Origin: Sphingobacterium sp. UBA5670 | GTDB lineage: Bacteria > Bacteroidota > Bacteroidia > Sphingobacteriales > Sphingobacteriaceae | Length of the DNA: 64,000 nucleotides | Direction of reading: 5' to 3' | Assembly: GCF_002420705.1 (NCBI RefSeq) | Contig: NZ_DIIM01000005.1 | Span: 320,912 to 384,911 of the forward strand | Part shown: piece after piece, positions 1 to 8,498 of the stretch | Layout of the letters: each line of letters begins with the position of its first letter | Position numbering within the stretch: the stretch's first letter is position 1 | Position numbers and translations under genes: made by a program | The notes under the pieces: model-generated | What the model was told of the DNA's origin: nothing | Seen by the model: the letters and a program-made list of their open reading frames with translations, nothing else | The model's database searches: none

Positions 1-29
1 CGACCTGTTCTATTTTATAAGTTAAGGTT

Positions 30-1700
30 TTACGCGTTTTTCTTTACTTCCTTACCCCAAGAGTCTTTTAATGTAACCGTACGGTTAAAGACTAAATGAG
101 TTGGAGTTGAATGTGTATCTAAGGTAAAATACCCCAATCGTATAAATTGATATCCTTTCCCCGGGGTTGCATTTGCAAGATCCGGTTCAATGTAAGCACG
201 TTCAATAATATGTAGGCTTTCAGGATTGATCGATGCTTTAAAATCTTCGGCAGCAGCAGGATTTTCATCATTGAACAACCTGTCGTACAATCTCACTTCG
301 GCCTCTTTTGCATGTGGAACCGAGATCCAATGGATTGTTCCTTTTACTTTTAATCCCGAAGTGTCTTCTCCTGATTTTGAGTTTGGAACATACGTACAAT
401 GAACTTCCGTTACATGGCCATTTTCATCTTTCACAAAATCATGACAGGTGACGATGTAAGCATGTTTCAAACGTACAGAAAGCCCAGGGCCTAAACGGAA
501 GAATTTTTTTGGTGCATCTTCCATAAAATCATCACGCTCTATCCAGAGCTCCTTTGAAAATGGAATGGAGCGTGAACCTTCACCACCTTCGACTTCTGGA
601 TTGTTCTCGCCAACAAGATCCTCTACCTGACCATCAGGATAGTTTGTGATCACCAATTTGATTGGATCAAGAACAGCCATTCTACGCCATGCCGTTTTGT
701 TGAGATCCTCACGGATACAAAATTCCAAAAGACTGACATCGATCATGTTTTCACGTTTTTGAACACCGATTTTTTCACAGAAGTTGCGGATACTCGCAGG
801 TGTATACCCTCTTCTGCGCAATCCTGAGATCGTAGGCATACGCGGGTCGTCCCAGCTTTCAACAAACTTATCATTGACCAATTGAAGCAATTTTCGTTTA
901 CTCATGACGGTATAAGTCATATTCAAACGTGCAAATTCGTATTGTTTGGAAGGGAAAATCTCCAGTTTATCAATACACCAATCATAAAGTGGACGGTGTG
1001 GAATAAATTCCAGCGTACAGATCGAATGTGTAATTTTCTCAATAGAATCTGATTGTCCATGCGCAAAATCATACATTGGGTAGATACACCATTGATTCCC
1101 TGTTCTGTGGTGATGCGCATGTTTGATACGGTATAACAAAGGATCACGCAAATGCATATTCGGGCTAGCTAAATCAATCTTTGCACGTAGCACTTTTTCA
1201 CCATCTTGATATTTACCGGCACGCATAGCTGCGAATAAGGTTAGATTTTCCTCAATAGACCGATCGCGATAGGGAGTTGGAACACCCGGTTCTGTTGGGG
1301 TACCTTTTGCTGCCGCGATTTCTTCAGCTGTGCTATCGTCAACATAAGCTAAACCTTTTTTGATTAGCTCAACTGCATAACTGTATAATGTCTCAAAATA
1401 ATCTGAAGTATATAATTCCTCTGCCCACTGGAATCCAAGCCATTGAATATCTTTCTTGATACTTTCAACATACTCAGTGTCCTCAGTGACAGGGTTAGTG
1501 TCATCAAAACGTAGATTAGTCTTGCCATTATACTGCTGTGCTAATCCAAAATTCAAGCAGATTGATTTGGCGTGACCAATGTGGAGGTAACCATTTGGCT
1601 CAGGAGGAAAACGTGTCAATACACGTCCGCCATGCTTCCCTGTACGAAGATCCTCTTCGACAATTTCCTCGATAAAATTTAATGATTTTTCTTCACTCAT
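30..1700 (-). CDS. glnS: Glutaminyl-tRNA synthetase
   Basis: A 556-residue cytoplasmic class I aminoacyl-tRNA synthetase that charges tRNA-Gln with glutamine. The ATP-binding HIGH motif is at residues 40-43 within PPEPNGYLHIGHAKS, and the KMSKS equivalent is VMSKRK at about 265-270. The C-terminal half has the two beta-barrel anticodon-binding domains expected of GlnS, and the length is close to the E. coli enzyme. The start at 1700 is supported by a promoter -7 box only 4 nt upstream, so the message may be leaderless. It is a stand-alone gene; the next gene on the same strand ends beyond a terminator-like hairpin. The direct GlnS route implies Gln-tRNA need not be made by transamidation. Confidence 0.97.
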   Translation of the reverse strand: MSEEKSLNFIEEIVEEDLRTGKHGGRVLTRFPPEPNGYLHIGHAKSICLNFGLAQQYNGKTNLRFDDTNPVTEDTEYVESIKKDIQWLGFQWAEELYTSDYFETLYSYAVELIKKGLAYVDDSTAEEIAAAKGTPTEPGVPTPYRDRSIEENLTLFAAMRAGKYQDGEKVLRAKIDLASPNMHLRDPLLYRIKHAHHHRTGNQWCIYPMYDFAHGQSDSIEKITHSICTLEFIPHRPLYDWCIDKLEIFPSKQYEFARLNMTYTVMSKRKLLQLVNDKFVESWDDPRMPTISGLRRRGYTPASIRNFCEKIGVQKRENMIDVSLLEFCIREDLNKTAWRRMAVLDPIKLVITNYPDGQVEDLVGENNPEVEGGEGSRSIPFSKELWIERDDFMEDAPKKFFRLGPGLSVRLKHAYIVTCHDFVKDENGHVTEVHCTYVPNSKSGEDTSGLKVKGTIHWISVPHAKEAEVRLYDRLFNDENPAAAEDFKASINPESLHIIERAYIEPDLANATPGKGYQFIRLGYFTLDTHSTPTHLVFNRTVTLKDSWGKEVKKNA

Positions 1701-1704
1701 AATA

Positions 1705-1712
1705 CAAAGTTA
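1705..1712 (-). promoter_or_regulatory. Promoter -7 box of glnS
   Basis: Minus-strand TAACTTTG matches the Bacteroidota -7 consensus TAnnTTTG. It is followed by TATT and then the glnS ATG, so transcription would begin at or beside the start codon. No clear -33 TTG was found at the usual distance. Confidence 0.55.
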
Positions 1713-1831
1713 ATTATTCGCCGTGAAATATTAGCTAGGAGATCGTAGATATTCGGCTTAGTATGAGCGATCGAATGTGCTAGCTGTATCGGTAAGAATG
1801 GAGAGACTTAATAACGTTGGGATATGAAATA

Positions 1832-1859
1832 AAAAAGGGACGAAACTTCGTCCCTTTTT
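1832..1859 (-). terminator. Rho-independent terminator after carbonic anhydrase gene
   Basis: A 13-bp stem (arms AAAAAGGGACGAA and TTCGTCCCTTTTT) with a 2-nt loop, flanked by A and T tracts. It lies 19 bp past the stop codon of the carbonic anhydrase gene on the minus strand. Confidence 0.8.
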
Positions 1860-1878
1860 ACCGATTTTTATTACTACT

Positions 1879-2526
1879 CTATTTATAAGCGAAGACTTCA
1901 CCTAGTTCATCATTATTGGTAAAGGTACAGTGTTGATCAATCAATTCTCCCGTGCCGATATTGATAATCATGCCATGTACTGCAAGATCATTACGCTCTT
2001 TCCATGCGTTTTGGATAATCGACGTCGCACAAAGATTGAAAACCTGTTCTTGTACGTTGAGCTCGATTAAGCGATTTACTTTTTTATCATGTTCCTGGAT
2101 CGCATCGATTTCTGCGCTATGTAAGCGATAGACATCCTTGATATGGCCCAACCAGTTGTCGATAATACCATACTGCTTACGGCTTAAAGAAGCTGCAACA
2201 CCACCGCAGCCATAGTGACCAGCGATAATCACATGTTTTACTTTCAGCACATTCACGGCATAGTCTAATACGGAAAGCATACTCATATCCGAGTGAATGA
2301 CCATGTTGGCAATATTACGGTGAACGAAAACTTCCCCCGGCTTTGTACCTGTCAATTCATTTGCGGGTACACGGCTATCTGCACAACCGATCCAAAGAAT
2401 TTCCGGATTTTGACCTTTAGCAAGTTGTTGGAAGCGTCCTGTAGCGTCATTCTTTACGAATTCCATCCACTCTTTATTTCCTTTAATGATATTGTCAAAT
2501 CCTATTTTTAAATCTTTATTTTCCAT
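1879..2526 (-). CDS. can: Beta-class carbonic anhydrase
   Basis: A 215-residue cytoplasmic zinc enzyme interconverting CO2 and bicarbonate. The zinc ligands and catalytic dyad of the beta class are visible: Cys48-x-Asp50-x-Arg52 in IGCADSRVP, and His104/Cys107 in AGHYGCGG. Length matches the E. coli Can/CynT type. No signal peptide. The preceding gene on the same strand, 209 bp upstream, encodes a SulP-family anion transporter; such pairs are a known arrangement for bicarbonate uptake and fixation into carboxylation reactions. The gap is large enough for its own promoter, and a terminator-like hairpin follows the gene. Confidence 0.95.
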   Translation of the reverse strand: MENKDLKIGFDNIIKGNKEWMEFVKNDATGRFQQLAKGQNPEILWIGCADSRVPANELTGTKPGEVFVHRNIANMVIHSDMSMLSVLDYAVNVLKVKHVIIAGHYGCGGVAASLSRKQYGIIDNWLGHIKDVYRLHSAEIDAIQEHDKKVNRLIELNVQEQVFNLCATSIIQNAWKERNDLAVHGMIINIGTGELIDQHCTFTNNDELGEVFAYK

Positions 2527-2735
2527 ATTCTTCTTATTTCACTCTTGCCCAAAGGCATCGTTTCGATTTTATTATACTAATACAAATGTCTAAATTCATT
2601 GTTTACTTCAAACAACTTATTTTTTATTGAAAATCTGTTCTTGATGTTCAATAATCCTTCCTCTTGTTTCAACCAAGGGTTGCTGGTAGAACGATGGAAG
2701 ATAATGTCTTACGAGATACGGCGAAAACCTTTCCC

Positions 2736-4280
2736 TTATGAGGATGGTTTTTTATAGACAACCTGCAAAAGCTCGATGTCTTTTCCCTTACTTCTCGCGT
2801 TCTGCTCAAAATCCTTGATGACTTCGATAACATCCTTGTCTATAAATTTACTGAATGTTCCATCAATGCGGATCTTACTGATAGATTTTGGTAAGCTGTA
2901 TAATTTCTGTTGGATCGGAACCTTGTTCAAAAAGGATACTTCCTCCGCTAATGTAATGACAGCCTTATCTTCTTCATTGTCTTTTTCAACATTATATTTG
3001 AAAGCATTTTTCATATTTGCTCTCAAAATATAGAATGTCGCCACGACAATACCTATTCCTACACCCATAAGGAGGTCGGTAAACACGATCGCTACAATGG
3101 TGACAAAAAATGGGATAAATTGATCTAAGCCTTTTTTGTACATTGAGGTGAATAGACTTGGTTTAGCCAATTTATACCCTGTATGGAGAAGGATAGCCGC
3201 TAAACAGGCCAAAGGAATCATATTCAGCATTGTTGGGATAGCGAGCATAGCGACCAATAGCCACATACCATGCATGATAGCAGACTGTCTCGTTTTTCCA
3301 CCTGCATTGACGTTTGCTGATGAGCGTACGATAACGGATGTCAATGGTAGACCGCCTAGAAGTCCACTGGTCATATTACCGATTCCTTGTGCAACGAGTT
3401 CACGGTTGGTTGGCGTATTTCTTTTGTAAGGGTCTATTTTATCAACCGCCTCGATACTCAATAAGGTTTCTAGACTTGCAATAATTGCAATTGTAAATGC
3501 AGCTATCCACACATCTTTGTTGACAATCTGTGTGAAGTCCGGTAGGGTAAATAATCCTGTGAATTCAGCAAAAGAACCTACAATAGGGACCAAAACAAAT
3601 TGTTTATCATGCAATTGGAGCGCTGAGCCGTTGAAAAAATAAGCTAAGCTTACGCCCAGAATCACGACAACCAAAGGGGCCGGAACCTTATTAAGCTTTG
3701 GAATAGATGGCCAGAAGATTAGAATGGCCAATGATAGTGCACAGATGATCAATGCACCAAAGTTGATCGCAGAGGCGATCGTATCAAAATAAGCGCCAAT
3801 ACCATGTCCATTGTCCATTTCGAAGGCATGTGTTTCCACTAAGCCCAATGCCAAAGGAATCTGCTTCATGATAATTGTGATGCCGATCGCGGCAAGCATA
3901 CCTACAATGACCGCTGAAGGGAAATAATTGCCGATCATCCCGGCTTTTAATATACCAAGAATGACCTGTACTACACCAGCGATCACGACGGCAAGTAGAA
4001 AGGTTTCATATGCGCCCAGGCTTTGAATAGCACCTAAGACAATAACGGTGAGACCTGCAGCTGGCCCACTTACACTGAGTGGTGATTTACTGATTGAAGC
4101 GACAACGATTCCACCAATTACACCAGTCAATAATCCTGCAAACAATGGCGCACCGGAGGCCATTGCAATTCCCAAACATAATGGAAGTGCCACCAAAAAC
4201 ACCACAACACTAGCAGGGAAGTCATATTTTAAGTCCCTTTTCGATAATTTTAGAAAAGCCGACGTACGAGTTCCAAACAT
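2736..4280 (-). CDS. SulP-family inorganic anion transporter
   Basis: A 514-residue inner-membrane protein with many hydrophobic segments from about residue 20 to 420, beginning YDFPASVVVFLVALPLCLGIAMASG, which is the SulP/SLC26 signature region. The C-terminal ~100 residues are soluble and resemble a STAS domain (IRIDGTFSKFIDKDVIEVIKDF). The SulP family moves sulfate, bicarbonate or other anions, often with sodium or protons. The next gene downstream is a beta-carbonic anhydrase, so bicarbonate is the most likely substrate, but this rests on context; sulfate cannot be excluded from sequence alone. The start agrees with the usual N-terminal length of the family. Confidence 0.9.
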   Translation of the reverse strand: MFGTRTSAFLKLSKRDLKYDFPASVVVFLVALPLCLGIAMASGAPLFAGLLTGVIGGIVVASISKSPLSVSGPAAGLTVIVLGAIQSLGAYETFLLAVVIAGVVQVILGILKAGMIGNYFPSAVIVGMLAAIGITIIMKQIPLALGLVETHAFEMDNGHGIGAYFDTIASAINFGALIICALSLAILIFWPSIPKLNKVPAPLVVVILGVSLAYFFNGSALQLHDKQFVLVPIVGSFAEFTGLFTLPDFTQIVNKDVWIAAFTIAIIASLETLLSIEAVDKIDPYKRNTPTNRELVAQGIGNMTSGLLGGLPLTSVIVRSSANVNAGGKTRQSAIMHGMWLLVAMLAIPTMLNMIPLACLAAILLHTGYKLAKPSLFTSMYKKGLDQFIPFFVTIVAIVFTDLLMGVGIGIVVATFYILRANMKNAFKYNVEKDNEEDKAVITLAEEVSFLNKVPIQQKLYSLPKSISKIRIDGTFSKFIDKDVIEVIKDFEQNARSKGKDIELLQVVYKKPSS

Positions 4281-4518
4281 AAAATTTGTGTTTATCTGTA
4301 AAAAAAGTTTTCATCAGGCAACCTTTAACTTACTGTGTCATTGTATCGTGTATATCGTTTTATATGCAGCATTGAAAAATGCGTCATGCTGCGTAAAAGC
4401 CAACGATAAAATTCGATCATGCCAGAGCAGATAGATTACTTCAGAAAAATCAAGGATACCGCACATGCTTTCTCTTTCGCATGCAGGTCGATGGAAGGAC
4501 ATCCCTTCAAGGATGCCT

Positions 4519-4857
4519 TTATGAACAGTTAGGAGGCGGTGTTGGAACCGTAGGATGGAAAGCTAAAATGCTTTTCTCATTTTTAAGATAATTCTTCTGT
4601 TTTCCTTGGTTCTCAACGAGAATAGTTTCAAATACAATAGGTTCTTCTGTTTTTGTATTGAAAAATTTTGAGGCGGTCTCAAGTGTATCATTACTTGCGC
4701 CGTTATTGTTCTCTATTTCCAGTTGTAAAACGACCTGTAAGATTGTGCTTTGATCTAAACTGTTGGAAAAAATAGGCGAAATAGAGATGGCCATCTTTGT
4801 GAAAAAGATGATAGCACAAAGGAATGCTGCTACAAATCTAAACTGCTTATTTAACAT
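4519..4857 (-). CDS. Small secreted or membrane-anchored protein of unknown function
   Basis: A 112-residue ORF that I do not recognise. Residues 8-30 (FVAAFLCAIIFFTKMAISISPIF) form one hydrophobic segment that could be a signal peptide or anchor. The rest is polar, rich in Asn, Glu and Thr, and ends in a proline-rich tail PTVPTPPPNCS with a penultimate Cys. It sits alone between sulP and the divergent HerA-like gene. Short proteins with an N-terminal hydrophobic stretch and a Pro/Cys tail are common orphans in Bacteroidota. Coding status is supported only by ORF length and a plausible export signal. Confidence 0.55.
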   Translation of the reverse strand: MLNKQFRFVAAFLCAIIFFTKMAISISPIFSNSLDQSTILQVVLQLEIENNNGASNDTLETASKFFNTKTEEPIVFETILVENQGKQKNYLKNEKSILAFHPTVPTPPPNCS

Positions 4858-5025
4858 TTTTTAGTACCTTTAATCTTACTGTTTTACATCGTAAAAATAG
4901 TAATTCTATGTTAAATTCAAATTAATAGTGCACTAAAAATAAAATTTGGCACGAAATTGTGACGAAGAGATTATTTTTTGAAAAGTTTTCAATTTTTATT
5001 GATTTATAAATATTAAGCCTTTCAT

Positions 5026-6567
5026 ATGGCAAATAAAGAACAATTTATTGAGAAGGTCCAAGCTTCCTATAATCCCAAGGGAGCATTTATCTATTTGGGG
5101 GCGGGGATGCTTAACGGCGAAATTTTGGCTGATGCAAAAGTGAATTTAGCCTTGAAGATGATGAACCGTCACGGACTTATTGCCGGGGCGACAGGAACTG
5201 GTAAAACCCGGACGCTGCAATTGATCGCTGAGCGGTTGTCGGATGCCTCAGTACCTGTATTTATGCTCGATGTCAAGGGAGACCTGTCAGGTTTGGCAGT
5301 GCCGGGGGTGACCAACCAAGCACTTATTGATCGAGGAAATGCTGTGGGGGTACCGTTTGAGCCATCGTCGTTTCCGGTAGAACTGTATTCATTGTCTGGA
5401 AATAAGGGAATTCCGATGCGGATTACCGTAGAAGATTTTGGGCCGGTCTTGCTTGGCCGGATCCTCGAACTCAATGAAACACAGACTGGGGTATTAGCCG
5501 CGATGTTCAAATATGCACAGGATCACCAGATGCCGTTGATCGATTTCTCAGATACGAAGAAACTGCTTACCTACCTTTCCGAAGGGCCCGGCAGCGAAGA
5601 AATCAAAGCTGATTATGGTAAGATTAGTTCGGCAAGCTCGGGAACCATTCTGCGTAAGATCGTCGCATTGGAACAACAAGGCCTGGCGCATATCTTTGGC
5701 GAGAAAGAGTTTGATATCAACGATCTGTTTCAAAAGGTAGATGGAAAGGGGGTGATTAGCCTATTGAATATTTCTGATGTACAAGATCAGCCGGTGCTTT
5801 ATTCTACATTCTTATTGAGCTTGTTGGCACAGCTGTTTAAAAATATGCCTGAAGTGGGTGACTTGGACAAACCTAAGCTGGTCTTTTTCTTTGATGAAGC
5901 CCATCTTCTGTTCAATGGGGCCCCTAAAGCCTTTTTGACACAAGTAGATCAAATCATTCGCCTTATTCGGTCTAAAGGGATCGGTGTTTTCTTTTGTACG
6001 CAGTCTCCAACCGATGTGCCGGAGTCTGTATTGGCCCAATTGGGGAATCGGGTGCAACATGCGTTGCGGGCTTTTACGCCCAACGATGCCGAAAATCTGA
6101 AGAAGACTGTAAAAACCTATCCAAAATCTGATTTTTATGAAATTGATCAGGTTTTGACTTCTTTAGGGACGGGGCAGGCATTAATTACCGTATTGAATGA
6201 TAAAGGTATTCCTACAGAAGTTGTTGCGACACATCTGGTGCCAGCACGTGCCGTGATGGGGCCGGCTGATGATGCGACGGTGAGCCAAATTATCAACCAG
6301 TCTGATTTGCGAGCAAAATACCAGGAGCGACAAGAAAATCGTTCTGCGGCTGAGATCATAGATGAAAGAATGCAGACTGCAGCGCAGGAACAGCAACGCG
6401 CGGCTCAGGAAAAAGAAGCGGAGAAAGCAAGCCGGCCTAGCTCGAGGAGACAGACACCTTTGGAAGCGGCACAACGGACCGCTACAACGACTTTAGCAAG
6501 AGAAGGCGTTAAGTTTTTGGGCAAATTGGCAACAGGCCTATTAAACGCATTCTTAAAAAAGAAATAA
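5026..6567 (+). CDS. HerA-like / DUF853 P-loop ATPase
   Basis: A 513-residue cytoplasmic P-loop ATPase of the DUF853 (YjgR) family, related to HerA/FtsK translocases. Walker A is GATGTGKT at residues 54-61, and Walker B is KLVFFFDEAH at 284-293. A sensor-like IGVFFCTQSPTDVPESVLAQLGNR segment lies at about 325-348. The C-terminal ~90 residues are charged and likely coiled (QERQENRSAAEIIDERMQTA), ending in a basic helix. The family's biological role is poorly defined; no nuclease such as NurA is adjacent, so a HerA-NurA repair complex is not supported here. The nearest downstream gene has its own promoter, so this appears monocistronic. Confidence 0.9.
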   Translation: MANKEQFIEKVQASYNPKGAFIYLGAGMLNGEILADAKVNLALKMMNRHGLIAGATGTGKTRTLQLIAERLSDASVPVFMLDVKGDLSGLAVPGVTNQALIDRGNAVGVPFEPSSFPVELYSLSGNKGIPMRITVEDFGPVLLGRILELNETQTGVLAAMFKYAQDHQMPLIDFSDTKKLLTYLSEGPGSEEIKADYGKISSASSGTILRKIVALEQQGLAHIFGEKEFDINDLFQKVDGKGVISLLNISDVQDQPVLYSTFLLSLLAQLFKNMPEVGDLDKPKLVFFFDEAHLLFNGAPKAFLTQVDQIIRLIRSKGIGVFFCTQSPTDVPESVLAQLGNRVQHALRAFTPNDAENLKKTVKTYPKSDFYEIDQVLTSLGTGQALITVLNDKGIPTEVVATHLVPARAVMGPADDATVSQIINQSDLRAKYQERQENRSAAEIIDERMQTAAQEQQRAAQEKEAEKASRPSSRRQTPLEAAQRTATTTLAREGVKFLGKLATGLLNAFLKKK

Positions 6568-6576
6568 CAATAATTT

Positions 6577-6609
6577 TTTGATTCTTTTCGTTTCAATACT
6601 ATACCTTTG
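6577..6609 (+). promoter_or_regulatory. Promoter of the nucleotidyltransferase gene
   Basis: TTTG at 6577-6580, a 21-bp spacer and TACCTTTG at 6602-6609 match the Bacteroidota -33/-7 consensus well. The predicted transcription start near 6616 puts a long stem-loop at the very 5' end of the mRNA. Confidence 0.7.
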
Positions 6610-6621
6610 GAGGTAAGGCTG

Positions 6622-6663
6622 AACTTAGCTAGATTTGCTTTTGAGGGCAAATTTAGCTAAGTT
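6622..6663 (+). promoter_or_regulatory. Long stem-loop in 5' UTR of the nucleotidyltransferase mRNA
   Basis: Arms AACTTAGCTAGATTTGC and GCAAATTTAGCTAAGTT pair over 17 bp with one G-U wobble, around an 8-nt loop. No T tract follows, so it is not a standard terminator. It lies between the promoter and the start codon at 6702. Confidence 0.6.
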
Positions 6664-6701
6664 TGCGGACGAAAAGAAAATTCTATTAACGCAATTTAAA
6701 T

Positions 6702-7613
6702 ATGAGTAAACCAACCCTTTTGATTTTGGCAGCAGGAATGGCTAGCCGGTATGGTTCTTTAAAACAAGTAGATGGTTTTGGCCCACACGGCGAGACAATT
6801 ATTGACTATTCAATTTACGATGCCATTCGCGCAGGATTTGGAAAAGTTGTATTCATTATCCGGGAGGAATTTCTGGAAAAAATGAAAACAGTATTTGACG
6901 AAAAATTGAAAGGTAAAATAGAAGTAGATTACGCTTTTCAAGATTTTGACCTGACGAAATTTGGTGTCAGCCACGTTATTGAAAGAACTAAACCTTGGGG
7001 TACAGCACATGCGGTAATGAGCGCTAAGGATAAAGTAAATGGACCTTTTTGTGTGATCAATGCAGACGATTTCTACGGATCGGATTCTTTTCAAAAAATG
7101 GCCGAATTCTTAACTACGGAGGTTTCTGACCAGCAAATGTCGTTAATGGGCTTTCAGGTTGGAAATACCATGTCTGATTATGGCTACGTTTCACGCGGTG
7201 TATGTGAAGTTACCCCTTCCGGACACATGGAAAGTGTAACGGAGCGTACAAATATATACTACAAAGGCGAGGGTGATGATCGTAAAATCGTTTATGAAGA
7301 AAATGGGGTGGAGACAGATCTTGACCCTAAAACCCGTGTTTCAATGAACTTTTGGGGTTTTACACCAAAGGTTTTCGAAGTAGCTCAGGCGATGTTCCCT
7401 GCATTTGTTGAGGAAAATAAAGAAAATTTGAAAGCGGAATTCTTTATTCCTTCGGTACCTGATTATATGGTGAAACATAAATTGGCAGATTTCAAAGTAA
7501 TCCCAACTTCATCGAAATGGTTTGGTGTAACATATAAAGAAGATAAACCTATCGTACAAGAATCAATTTCAAAATTGGTTGCAGATGGAGTCTATCCGGA
7601 AAAGTTATTTTAA
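6702..7613 (+). CDS. Sugar-phosphate nucleotidyltransferase-like protein
   Basis: A 303-residue cytoplasmic NTP-transferase-fold protein. The N-terminal nucleotide-binding motif is LILAAGMASRYGSLKQVDGFGPHGE (about residues 7-31), with a metal-binding INADDFYG near residue 124. These enzymes activate sugar phosphates with NTPs; substrate cannot be read from this sequence. The family is widespread in Bacteroidota as a single-domain protein, lacking the left-handed beta-helix of GlmU or GlgC. It has its own promoter and a strong terminator, so it is monocistronic, with a conspicuous stem-loop in the leader. No sugar-biosynthesis neighbours help to define the pathway. Confidence 0.85.
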   Translation: MSKPTLLILAAGMASRYGSLKQVDGFGPHGETIIDYSIYDAIRAGFGKVVFIIREEFLEKMKTVFDEKLKGKIEVDYAFQDFDLTKFGVSHVIERTKPWGTAHAVMSAKDKVNGPFCVINADDFYGSDSFQKMAEFLTTEVSDQQMSLMGFQVGNTMSDYGYVSRGVCEVTPSGHMESVTERTNIYYKGEGDDRKIVYEENGVETDLDPKTRVSMNFWGFTPKVFEVAQAMFPAFVEENKENLKAEFFIPSVPDYMVKHKLADFKVIPTSSKWFGVTYKEDKPIVQESISKLVADGVYPEKLF

Positions 7614-7640
7614 GAGCTAAAAGAAATAGCTTATCTTTCA

Positions 7641-7670
7641 CCTGTATTGCCAGCAATACAGGTTTTTTTT
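7641..7670 (+). terminator. Rho-independent terminator
   Basis: Perfect 9-bp stem (CCTGTATTG / CAATACAGG) with a 4-nt loop, followed by eight T residues, 27 bp past the nucleotidyltransferase stop. Confidence 0.9.
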
Positions 7671-7709
7671 GCCCTGTATGCTAGATGAATGAGCGGAAAT
7701 AGATCTTAG

Positions 7710-8387
7710 ATGAAAAAAATTCTTAAAGTGTTTGGTTATATTATTTTAGGATTGTTGTCTTTTTGTGTGCTCTATATTGTAGCTGAATACAGCCTGTCAA
7801 GAATTTCGGCTCCAAAGAAGAAAATAGATGAAGAGAAAACGATAGAGGTTTTTGTTCAGTCCAATGGTGTTCACACCGATATTGTATTGCCTGTCGTTAA
7901 CGAAGACATGGATTGGTCTGTGCTATTTCCTTATGCGAATACAGTTGGAAAACATAGTGGATATCGTTATGTAGGTATCGGTTGGGGTGATAAAGGGTTC
8001 TATTTGGATACGCCTGAATGGAAGGACCTGAAAGCATCGACAGCCTTTGTGGCAGCCTTTGGATTGGGGGAGTCTGCGGTTCACGTGACCTATTACAATA
8101 CGGTTCAGCAAGATGAATTATGTTTTGCTTACCAGATCAGCAGGTCACAATATCGAGATCTGATAAAGTACATAGAAGATTCGCTAGATCGAAATCAAGC
8201 GGAAACTATTTTGGTGAAAACTGACGCACAGTATGGTGACTCAGATGCCTTTTATGAGGCAAAAGGTGCCTATAGCATGTTTTATTCCTGCAATACCTGG
8301 ACAAATAATGCGCTCAAGAAGGCGGCTATGCCAGCGGGAATATGGGCGACATTGGACAAGGGAATATTAAGCCATTATAAGAAGTAG
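7710..8387 (+). CDS. DUF2459 / TIGR02117 family protein
   Basis: A 225-residue protein with a single N-terminal transmembrane segment (residues 5-27, FGYIILGLLSFCVLYIVAEY), then a periplasmic-facing domain. It matches the TIGR02117/DUF2459 family: VFVQSNGVHTDIVLPV at about 49-64, YVGIGWGDKGFYLDTPEWKDL near 91-111, and a Cys-containing FYSCNTWTNNALKKA near 190-204. Some relatives lie near polyhydroxyalkanoate genes, but the biochemical role is unknown and nothing here suggests that pathway. It is convergent with dnaK, sharing a bidirectional terminator. Confidence 0.85.
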   Translation: MKKILKVFGYIILGLLSFCVLYIVAEYSLSRISAPKKKIDEEKTIEVFVQSNGVHTDIVLPVVNEDMDWSVLFPYANTVGKHSGYRYVGIGWGDKGFYLDTPEWKDLKASTAFVAAFGLGESAVHVTYYNTVQQDELCFAYQISRSQYRDLIKYIEDSLDRNQAETILVKTDAQYGDSDAFYEAKGAYSMFYSCNTWTNNALKKAAMPAGIWATLDKGILSHYKK

Positions 8388-8448
8388 CTAGAAATCCATA
8401 AGAAAGATCTCGTTGAATGTGAAGTGAGATAGTGAAAATAATAGACAT

Positions 8449-8484
8449 AAAAAAAGCTCCAGGATTAATCCCGGAGCTTTTTTT
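8449..8484. terminator. Bidirectional terminator between DUF2459 gene and dnaK
   Basis: Hairpin with AAAAAGCTCC / GGAGCTTTTT arms and a short inner stem around ATTAAT, flanked by A and T tracts, so it can end transcription from both sides. Confidence 0.85.
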
Positions 8485-8498
8485 ATGAGGAGGAGTGA

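Noticed and set aside
4048..4434. 128-codon plus-strand ORF over the 5' end of sulP
   Set aside because: Mostly antisense to the conserved SulP N-terminus; the extension has no recognisable content.
4496..4520. Hairpin at the end of the small secreted protein gene
   Set aside because: The stem is interrupted by a bulge and no T tract follows on the coding strand, so it was not called a terminator.
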